Source of the DNA: CBFHWY01 sp965659675
GTDB lineage: Bacteria; Bacteroidota; Bacteroidia; Flavobacteriales_G; Salibacteraceae
Assembly: GCA_965659675.1 (NCBI GenBank)
Contig: CBFHWY010000117.1
Coordinates: 1-5,670 of the forward strand
Direction: 5' to 3'
Length of the DNA: 5,670 nucleotides
The notes beneath the pieces were generated by a model. The model was not told the origin of the DNA. It saw nothing but the letters and a program-made list of their open reading frames with translations, and ran no database searches. Below are positions 1 through 5,670 of this stretch, piece after piece. A program made the position numbers and the translations under genes. Numbering within the stretch: position 1 is the first letter of the stretch; the number at the start of each line of letters is the position of its first letter.

Positions 1-349
1 CATTATACCATTTGAACACCTTTTTTGCATCCGATGGGTAAACGCGATCTTCATCTACTTCCTCCAACATCAGGCAGAAAAGATCCATGATCTCCTCATT
101 GTTCTTGGGGATATCCATCGCCTCTCCCTTTCGGTATTCAAATATACTTTGCATGACCTCATCCAAAGGGATATCCCTTTCAGCTCCGTAGATACTAATC
201 TCGCTCAATAAACTCAGCTGGTGATGAGGGTATGCAGGAAAACGTTTTCCGTCGGTCATGCTCTCAACCAGAACACCATTCTTCATCTGGCCAACAACTT
301 CATAAAGTCCGGGTTTGCCCCCTATTGATAATACCTTAGAAAGATCCAT
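1..349 (-). CDS. DUF5606 family protein, 3' end cut by window edge
   Basis: This frame opens at an ATG (347-349) and stays open for 116 codons to the window edge, so the C-terminus is missing; from memory, family members are roughly 140 residues long. The N-terminus reads MDLSKVLSIGGKPGLYEVVG, followed by VESMTDGKRFPAY near residues 28-40 and DRVYPSDAKKVFKWYN at 101-116. I recognise these three blocks as the conserved core of DUF5606, a small family of Bacteroidota. There is no signal peptide or membrane segment, so the protein should be cytoplasmic. No biochemical role is established as far as I know, and none can be deduced from the sequence. It follows the protease gene after 47 bases on the same strand, and a possible promoter element lies in that gap, so it may be transcribed separately. 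The family call is firm; the function is unknown. Confidence 0.9.
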   Translation of the reverse strand, partial: MDLSKVLSIGGKPGLYEVVGQMKNGVLVESMTDGKRFPAYPHHQLSLLSEISIYGAERDIPLDEVMQSIFEYRKGEAMDIPKNNEEIMDLFCLMLEEVDEDRVYPSDAKKVFKWYN

Positions 350-365
350 TCAATCGAATTTGTGG

Positions 366-373
366 CGAAAGTA
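366..373 (-). promoter_or_regulatory. Possible Bacteroidota -7 promoter element before the DUF5606 gene
   Basis: Read on the minus strand, the 47-base gap before the DUF5606 start contains TACTTTCG. This resembles the Bacteroidota -7 consensus TAnnTTTG with one mismatch, and it ends 16 bases before the ATG. I see no TTG at the expected -33 distance. The match is therefore weak, and the gene could instead be read through from the protease operon. Confidence 0.3.
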
Positions 374-396
374 AGATTATCTCCATTTCTTGCGAG

Positions 397-3123
397 CTAT
401 TTGATCACTAGCTTCTGAAAATACTGGGCAGACGCAGCATAAATCTCAACCAGATAAACCCCAGCCTTTACTTCGCCTAGATTCATTTTATACAAACGAC
501 CATTCACCTCTGAAGGTTGGGCTATCAGGACCGTACGCCCGTCTAGTGCACGTATGACCACTTCATTGATGCGTTCAGCTTTTATGAAAAGCTGACCTTC
601 AGATGGATTTGGGTACATGCTGATACTTTGCTGTTCTGAATTCACTAAGCCGGTTGGAGGTGCGCCATTAAAATATTCGTAGATCATATCAGCCTGATCT
701 TTTAACGAATCAAGTGACCTGGCAGCATGTAAAGCAAAACGCAGAGAAATATCATTTCCGGGTGAAATTGATAGCGGACCAGCTGTTAAAAACTGAAAAA
801 CATCGGTACCTCCACTGCTTAATCCTGCGGCTGGTTTTGATCCGCTAAGCACATGATATTTGTCGATCTCAGTAAAGCCATTGTTGTCATCTATCTCCAC
901 TCCATTTTCACCTCCCGCTTCTGCCGAAATACTGTAGACCCTCAATCGATCTTCGAGGTCCAAGAGCTGAAGACCCAGATAAATACCCTGGTCGCTGCTT
1001 TCATCTGAGTAAGTATATGCCAGGTAACGCTGTCCATCGAAGTTTGCTTTGTTCTTTTGGTAATCACCAATGTCAAAGTCTGCCGCCTGTGCTACATAAA
1101 ATGAATCGAGTCCTGGTGTACCAGGGGCAGCACTTATGGTGTATTCAATGACTATGGTGCCATCGATCCCAGTACTATCTTTCGCGTACACCTTTTGCTG
1201 TACCTCCAGTCCAAAAGCATTGCTTGCAGTACCATCATCAAAATGACAAACCGCCAAAGCTTCCTCGTTCTTTAGAGGTCGCCAGGCTTCTTTGATCCTC
1301 CAGTCTGTTTGTCCAATATCTCCCGGACCTCTAAGCCGATCAAACACCCTGATACCGCCACTTGACTCACGCATGGCGACCACAAATCCGCCTTCGTAAA
1401 GCAATGAAGCCCCTGACTCATAGATCAAGCCCAAGCCTTCGGTTTCTGGATAGACATTGTAGCCCAACATCCCATGTGAGGAAAACGTGGTTTGCAGCTT
1501 ATTCTCTCTTACATTGAGGTAATTAGTATTGATATCAAGTGAAATCCCTTTCCTGACCTGCTTAGAGCCATCACTTAAACTCAATTCCAGCTCTGCTTTG
1601 GTGTTGGTTGGAGCTTGTTTGACTACAATGCGAAAAAGCCCATTGAAGCTTTGCTCAACACCTTGAGGCGTAGTAGCGATCTGATAAACAGAATCGATGA
1701 CTTCCAGATAAGATGAGCTGCTTGAAATTGATAATGTCAAATTTGAACTGGAAGCGAGTAGACTGGTCAGGTTGAAAGAAAGTCTCAAGGTATCGTTCTG
1801 TTCAAACCGCTCATCATCCCTATCGCTCAGGACCAGATCCTGGAGATACCAAACAGCCCCTGAATGACTCAAGGCAGCCTCAACATTCAAGATTCCATTG
1901 CCCATCTTATTGTAGTATGCGTTGTTTACAGGTGTAGAAGGAATAGTATCGCTGCTTTGCTTGAGCACTTCTTTGATCTCAATGGGACTGTAGTTTGGAA
2001 AATGACTTTTAAGCAAAGCTGCCGCAGCACTTACCAAGGGGGTAGACATCGAAGTTCCTGAACGAGTGTTGTAGCTACTTCTGCTTGTGGTTGAAAGAAG
2101 CGCTATGCCCGGAGCGGCAATGTCCATGTAAAGCCCATAGTTCGAAAGTCCTGCTTTTTGATCTGCAGCATCACTCGCAACTACGGCCATCACCTCTTCA
2201 TAGGCAGCCGGAAAATAGGGGTCCTCTGAACTTTCATTACCTCCGGCTGCCACAATCAGCGCGCCCTGTGAAGTTGCGTAGCGAACTGCATCCTTTCCAA
2301 GAAAACTCGGATAATAAGCTCCCCAGGAACAGTTGATGATATCTGCGCCGTGATCGGCAGCATAGATGATCGCCTCATAACCATGGCTCACTTCTATTCT
2401 TTTTCCAGCAAGCAAGGGCATGATCTTACACCCGAAGGCTAATCCAGCTACTCCGATCCCGTTGTTTGCTTCAGCAGCAGCCAGGCCTGCTACATGAACT
2501 CCATGGTCACTATCGGTGTATTCCACATTATTGTTGTTATCCACCAAATTCCATCCCTGATAATTATCGATATAGCCGTCGCTATCATCATCCAGACCAT
2601 TAATCGGGTCTGCACTATTCACAGCTATTTGATTTTCGAGATCTGGATGATTCAAGGCAATTCCAGCATCTACAATGGCAATAAGCACATTTGAGTCTCC
2701 TCTTTCAATGTCCCACGCAGCAGGTGCACTGACCTGGTTAAGGTAGTTCTGATTGGAGAAAGAGGGATCATTTGGAGTATAGGCTAATCTCGCCAGATAT
2801 CGGGGTTCACAATATTCTAGATAGGGGCTGGACTTCAGCTTCTTCAGCAACTTTTGAATGTTGGATGATTGTGGAAAATTCAATTGATGAATTCTGTCCA
2901 GACCAAGGTTTTGATCTCCTCTGGCCACGGGCTGGTGAGCTGGAAAAAGCCTTTCTAAGTCATAAACAGCAGGATCGAGTTTTAATTCACTCAAGAGTTC
3001 TTGCTCGCTCTTCTGGGCAGCAGACTCTTTAAACTTGACTATAAGCTGACCCTCAAGCCAATCTTGTGCCTGAAGTAAAACAGGAAAGCAAAAAGCAATT
3101 AGAATGATCAGTACACGAGCCAC
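397..3123 (-). CDS. Secreted S8 (subtilisin-like) serine peptidase with T9SS type A sorting domain
   Basis: This is a complete 908-residue exported endopeptidase. Residues 1-19 form a Sec signal peptide (MARVLIILIAFCFPVLLQA, cleavage before Gln20). Residues 20 to about 118 look like a subtilase propeptide. The catalytic domain spans about 130-415, with Asp152 (AIVDAGI), His207 (HGVHVAG, where most relatives have HGTHVAG), oxyanion Asn296 (AAGGNES) and Ser358 (SGTSMSTP). An Asp-rich loop at 176-187 (NGLDDDSDGYID) is typical of Bacteroidota S8 enzymes and may bind calcium. A Ser-rich beta-type segment lies at 440-530 and an unassigned, probably beta-rich region at 535-825. A T9SS type A sorting domain follows at about 832-908 (SMYPNPSEGQLFIK, closing QKLVIK). 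The GTG start is well supported: a TGA lies five codons upstream in frame, and later starts would lose the signal peptide. There is no Shine-Dalgarno sequence. The start overlaps the preceding protease gene by 16 bases, suggesting co-translation. Substrate unknown. Confidence 0.95.
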   Translation of the reverse strand: MARVLIILIAFCFPVLLQAQDWLEGQLIVKFKESAAQKSEQELLSELKLDPAVYDLERLFPAHQPVARGDQNLGLDRIHQLNFPQSSNIQKLLKKLKSSPYLEYCEPRYLARLAYTPNDPSFSNQNYLNQVSAPAAWDIERGDSNVLIAIVDAGIALNHPDLENQIAVNSADPINGLDDDSDGYIDNYQGWNLVDNNNNVEYTDSDHGVHVAGLAAAEANNGIGVAGLAFGCKIMPLLAGKRIEVSHGYEAIIYAADHGADIINCSWGAYYPSFLGKDAVRYATSQGALIVAAGGNESSEDPYFPAAYEEVMAVVASDAADQKAGLSNYGLYMDIAAPGIALLSTTSRSSYNTRSGTSMSTPLVSAAAALLKSHFPNYSPIEIKEVLKQSSDTIPSTPVNNAYYNKMGNGILNVEAALSHSGAVWYLQDLVLSDRDDERFEQNDTLRLSFNLTSLLASSSNLTLSISSSSSYLEVIDSVYQIATTPQGVEQSFNGLFRIVVKQAPTNTKAELELSLSDGSKQVRKGISLDINTNYLNVRENKLQTTFSSHGMLGYNVYPETEGLGLIYESGASLLYEGGFVVAMRESSGGIRVFDRLRGPGDIGQTDWRIKEAWRPLKNEEALAVCHFDDGTASNAFGLEVQQKVYAKDSTGIDGTIVIEYTISAAPGTPGLDSFYVAQAADFDIGDYQKNKANFDGQRYLAYTYSDESSDQGIYLGLQLLDLEDRLRVYSISAEAGGENGVEIDDNNGFTEIDKYHVLSGSKPAAGLSSGGTDVFQFLTAGPLSISPGNDISLRFALHAARSLDSLKDQADMIYEYFNGAPPTGLVNSEQQSISMYPNPSEGQLFIKAERINEVVIRALDGRTVLIAQPSEVNGRLYKMNLGEVKAGVYLVEIYAASAQYFQKLVIK

Positions 3124-3539
3124 TTCAATCGAATTTCAGTATCATCTGAATAGCGCAATTGTACGAAATATAGGCCTTTGTCCACACTGCCCAGGTCTAA
3201 CTTCATGTAAGAGGAAGCAGGGATATGTTCAACGGTGCGGCCACTTGCATCAAATATGCTGACAGCTTTGGGAGCTTCCAGGCTCTGCAAATAGGAGATA
3301 CCAGAACTTGGATTGGGGTAAAGGCTTATTCCAGCCTGCAACTGCGATTCTAAACCAGTTATTCTCGGGCAATATTTCGTTGTTATTTGAATTTGATCAC
3401 TTGCCTTACATGAATTTGAATCGGTGACCGTCACCTCATATGTGCCAAAGCCACTATGCACTCTGACGGCCAGTGTTGAACCGTCAGACCACTCATATTT
3501 ATCGAATCGTCCAGGGAAAAGCTGAATGGATTCACCCTG
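3108..3539 (-). pseudogene. C-terminal part of the upstream S8 protease, separated from it by an in-frame TGA; carries a T9SS sorting domain
   Basis: These 143 codons continue the upstream protease frame directly after the TGA at 3540-3542. The first 56 residues complete the third Ig-like repeat (YEWSDG, then GTYEVTVTDSNSC). A linker follows, and then a T9SS type A sorting domain running from ISLYPNPSSG to the closing RLKWLVY. The block has no further stop or frameshift, so the break is recent, read through, or an artefact. A GTG at 3459-3461 could nominally open a 117-residue frame. That product would begin inside the repeat and would have no signal peptide, so an independent gene is very unlikely. 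The last 16 bases overlap the start of the next protease. The terminal TGA (3108-3110) is followed two codons later by an in-frame TAA (3099-3101). Confidence 0.85.
3512..3539 (-). other. Predicted hairpin directly after the in-frame TGA
   Basis: On the minus strand, CAGGG (3539-3535) can pair with CCCTG (3516-3512). Inside this, TGAA (3534-3531) can pair with TTCA (3526-3523) around a TCCA loop, leaving GCTTTT (3522-3517) as a one-sided bulge. It begins at the base following the TGA. This could be chance in coding sequence. It lacks the apical G/U features of a bacterial SECIS element, and its loop lies only about 10 bases from the TGA. Confidence 0.3.
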
Positions 3540-3542
3540 TCA
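3540..3542 (-). other. In-frame TGA at a conserved cysteine position of an Ig-like repeat
   Basis: The repeat opens with LGxDTxIC in this protein (LGSDTSICVG in repeat 2) and reads LGADTTI-TGA-QG in repeat 3, so the stop sits exactly on the cysteine. Distance to the repeat's tryptophan is 18, 16 and 17 codons in repeats 1 to 3, and to the closing cysteine 45, 43 and 44, which confirms the alignment. TGA differs from both Cys codons by a single base. A substitution, not an indel, explains it, because both sides are in the same frame. Confidence 0.9.
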
Positions 3543-5670
3543 TATGGTGGTGTCAGCTCCAAGTTCTGGTGTAGGTAAAGGAAACAGCTCTTGAATGCGG
3601 ATACTATCCCGCCAAATGCAATTATTGGAATCTGTGGTGATCAAACTGAATGTACCGGGAAAGATCGGAACCAGACTAGCTGACTGCTGACCCGTACTCC
3701 AGCGATAAGTATTGAAGTCATCATCAATTCCAATTGAACTTCCTACACAAATAGAGGTGTCAGAACCCAATTCAAACTGCTTAGGATGAAATCTTATGGT
3801 TTGAATGGTATCAGTGTAAAGCGGACATTGGTATACATTTTCCGCCTCAGCGAAGAATGTTTTCGTAGTGCTGCTTATCTGGAGACGGTTTGTGTTTCCA
3901 GTGTTCCAATGTATATCATTGATGTTTGTTGGCAAGCTCAGCAGCAAACTATCCCCATCACAAAAGGCAAGATCCGGATCACTACTGGTAATCAACACCT
4001 GATTCTCACTTTTCTGCAGGAAGCGCTTTAGGTCTAGCTGACCATTACCTCTCAAAATTGGGTTTTCACTTCGTTTTACGAGGGAGTTCAAAAGCATTTT
4101 CCTGATCGTATCCTGATCCAGCCTGGAGCAGCGTTCTAAAAGAAGGGCGATGCTTCCCGCAACAGCAGGAGAAGCCATTGAACTCCCACCATTCCTGTTG
4201 TGAAATCCGCCCGGCGCCAAAGCATAATGAAGAGCTGGTATATTTCTTTGAATGTTCAGGTCAACCAATCGCCCTGCTGAAAAACTACGTTCGCCAGGAG
4301 CTACCAAATCAGGCTTAAGTTGGTTTAAGCGATTCGGTCCTCGACTCGATGATGCTGCGATGCTACCTTCCGGCAATGAGAAGGTCTGTAGCGAACCTGA
4401 ATAATCTATGTAGGAGCTGTTGTTGATCAGGTTGCCAACGGTGATCACTTCCGGAGCACAAGCCCATGAACTCACGATGCTTTGATTAATATCGGGTACG
4501 ATATAATTTCTGAAAGAGGGGAAAAGGTTAGGGTCTGGAAGCGGTCCCTGAACAATATCACTCCACCCAAAATTACTGCTCGACCAGATATCTGCTTTTC
4601 CTGTGCCTTGCAGTTCGAAATGAAAGTGATAATCTGCAGAATCGACAATGGGTGCATAAACCTGCATTCTGAGCCGATCTCCATCGAGGGCTCTCCAAAC
4701 CTGAACTACAGCTATGCGATTCCCTGTATTTGTTAAGGTATCTGTGACCACGTGAACAAGTTGAGCCATCACAGGTCGAGGGGTGGTCGAAGCTCTGCTT
4801 TGATAATTTTGATCCTGATCAAAACCCAGTTTAAAACTCAGCCCTGAAAGGTCGGCCGTGTCCGCCCATAATTCGAAGAATACCTGATGATTACTTCCTG
4901 TCTTGAACCAGGTAAAAGCCGTATCAGCATTCAAATTATACCTCAGATGGTAGGCTGGCCATTCTCCACTATTTCCGCCAGCGCAAACCATTGCTCTACC
5001 CTCTTTTGCCTGAAGCAGGGAAACGATCCTTCTAGCCTGAAAGTCTTTAGCATCATGAGAACCGGTGTAGGTGCCCAAACTGGCATTGATCACACATGGC
5101 ATATTTAAGCTATCTGCCAGCGCAAAAAGAAATTCAACACCATCTGCTACCCGTTCGCGGAAATTCAAAGAGCTAAAATCTATGGCAACCACTGCTAATG
5201 AAGCTTCTGGAGCATAGCCACTATAATCGGCAATGGAGTCGGGTACAGCATTTCCATTTCCAGCAGCAATTCCACTCACATTGCTTCCATGCCCAAACCA
5301 GGTATTCGGATCCCGATGCGTGCATAGCCCTTGATCGATATCTGTTGAATCCCAAACCTGTCCGTAGCCGAAAACAGGTCTTCGCAGGGGTGGACCCGTT
5401 TGGGTCTGATCCCAGATGGCTTTGACTCTTGTATTTCCCTGCGTATCCTTAAAGTCGGGATGATCAAAATCAATTCCCGAATCCAGGATTCCGATCAAAA
5501 CTCCTTTTCCTGTGTATCGCCTTCCCTTATGCAGCCTTTTCATGGCAAGGGTATCGTAACCACTAAGTCGTTTGGAATTATTTGACAAAAGCCGACCTGA
5601 GTTGAAGTCCAGGCTGATCCTTTTCAAGTCAGGGTCGGAAATCAGTTCGCGTACTGTTTTAATTGGGGCC
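3540..5670 (-). CDS. S8 serine peptidase with catalytic-domain insertion and Ig-like repeats; N-terminus outside window, C-terminus cut by TGA
   Basis: The frame is open through the right edge, so signal peptide and most of the propeptide are missing. The TTG at 5625-5627 is not a credible start, because in-frame coding continues upstream (ELISDPDLKRISLDF, end of a propeptide). Numbering from that TTG as residue 1, the catalytic residues are Asp49 (GILDSGID), His113 (FGHGSNVSGIAAG), oxyanion Asn219 (CAGGNSG) and Ser483 (GGSSMASPAVAG, with Ser where GTSMA is usual). All are present, so the enzyme should be active. Asn to Ser spans 264 residues, against 62 in the neighbouring protease; about 222-390 is an inserted, probably beta-rich domain, recalling the jelly-roll insertion of CspA/CspB-like subtilases. 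Protease core ends near 535. Two full Ig-like repeats and the start of a third follow (547-695). The frame then ends at TGA after GADTTI, without a sorting domain. It is presumably an exported protease of the same operon as its downstream neighbour. Confidence 0.9.
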   Translation of the reverse strand, partial: APIKTVRELISDPDLKRISLDFNSGRLLSNNSKRLSGYDTLAMKRLHKGRRYTGKGVLIGILDSGIDFDHPDFKDTQGNTRVKAIWDQTQTGPPLRRPVFGYGQVWDSTDIDQGLCTHRDPNTWFGHGSNVSGIAAGNGNAVPDSIADYSGYAPEASLAVVAIDFSSLNFRERVADGVEFLFALADSLNMPCVINASLGTYTGSHDAKDFQARRIVSLLQAKEGRAMVCAGGNSGEWPAYHLRYNLNADTAFTWFKTGSNHQVFFELWADTADLSGLSFKLGFDQDQNYQSRASTTPRPVMAQLVHVVTDTLTNTGNRIAVVQVWRALDGDRLRMQVYAPIVDSADYHFHFELQGTGKADIWSSSNFGWSDIVQGPLPDPNLFPSFRNYIVPDINQSIVSSWACAPEVITVGNLINNSSYIDYSGSLQTFSLPEGSIAASSSRGPNRLNQLKPDLVAPGERSFSAGRLVDLNIQRNIPALHYALAPGGFHNRNGGSSMASPAVAGSIALLLERCSRLDQDTIRKMLLNSLVKRSENPILRGNGQLDLKRFLQKSENQVLITSSDPDLAFCDGDSLLLSLPTNINDIHWNTGNTNRLQISSTTKTFFAEAENVYQCPLYTDTIQTIRFHPKQFELGSDTSICVGSSIGIDDDFNTYRWSTGQQSASLVPIFPGTFSLITTDSNNCIWRDSIRIQELFPLPTPELGADTTI

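Larger units (their letters stand above)
3372..3989 (-). repeat. Three tandem Ig/PKD-like adhesin repeats (protein level) in the upstream protease
   Basis: Three diverged units of about 66-71 residues lie between the protease domain and the sorting domain, roughly at 3989-3777, 3776-3570 and 3569-3372. Each has an opening Cys (replaced by TGA in unit 3), a Trp followed by an N/S-T/D-G turn (HWNTGN, YRWSTGQ, YEWSDGS), an aromatic strand and a closing Cys (VYQC, DSNNC, DSNSC). This pattern is common in large Bacteroidota surface proteins, including gliding-adhesin-type repeats, where the units act as stalks or in binding. The paired cysteines could form one disulphide per unit; that is inference. 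The DNA itself is not obviously repeated. Confidence 0.8.

Noticed and set aside
394..414. Terminator hairpin at the end of the 908-residue protease gene (AGCTA/TAGCT pairing)
   Set aside because: The stem is only five base pairs with a nine-base loop, and no U-run follows on the minus strand.
3108..3461. Independent 117-residue gene starting at GTG 3461
   Set aside because: The frame is the direct continuation of the upstream protease, begins inside a repeat, has no signal peptide, and ends in a sorting domain that is useless without an exported N-terminus.
3511..3542. Selenocysteine insertion at the TGA
   Set aside because: The hairpin loop is UCCA and lies about 10 bases from the UGA. 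A bacterial SECIS needs a more distant apical loop with characteristic G/U bases. The site is a structural repeat cysteine, not a redox active site.
3540..3542. Frameshift as the cause of the split gene
   Set aside because: The coding frame is identical on both sides of the TGA, so an indel is not needed; one substitution accounts for it.
1864..5585. Several plus-strand open frames of 61-86 codons within 1864-5585, and two minus-strand ones (4472-4684, 5276-5473)
   Set aside because: All lie inside well-supported protease coding sequence in other frames, show no recognisable motif, and have low-complexity or atypical composition expected of shadow frames.
5625..5627. TTG as the start of the upstream protease
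   Set aside because: In-frame coding sequence resembling a propeptide continues upstream to the window edge with no stop, and this start would give no signal peptide.

Overview
The window comes from a member of the Bacteroidota. Three things show this: two secreted proteases that end in type IX secretion (T9SS) C-terminal sorting domains, a DUF5606-family protein (a small family I know only from Bacteroidota), and starts without Shine-Dalgarno sequences. The class and genus cannot be read from the sequence. All recognisable genes lie on the minus strand, so transcription runs from high to low coordinates.

Layout in order of transcription. (1) 5670-3540 is a large subtilisin-family (S8) protease whose N-terminus lies outside the window. 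It has a complete catalytic triad, a large insertion inside the protease domain, and then Ig-like adhesin repeats. Its frame is closed by a TGA at 3540-3542. (2) 3539-3108 continues the same frame without another stop for 143 codons. It completes the third repeat and then encodes a T9SS type A sorting domain. The two parts are therefore one gene split by a single nonsense codon, placed where the repeat family has its opening cysteine. (3) 3123-397 is a second complete S8 protease of 908 residues, with signal peptide, propeptide, intact triad, a long beta-rich region and its own T9SS sorting domain. It starts at a GTG that overlaps the end of the preceding gene by 16 bases. (4) After 47 bases comes a DUF5606 protein that runs off the left edge. 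It may have its own promoter and is probably functionally unrelated.

The proteases look like an operon of two exported, cell-surface or secreted endopeptidases, probably for breaking down external protein. They are not close duplicates: they differ in active-site motifs, in the protease-domain insertion and in the C-terminal accessory regions. The most notable point is the TGA. If real and not read through, it removes the sorting domain, so the protease could not leave through T9SS, and it may also reduce translation of the overlapping downstream gene. A sequencing or assembly error is a serious alternative. I found no RNA gene, mobile element or CRISPR array, and no convincing evidence of a wholly new system.
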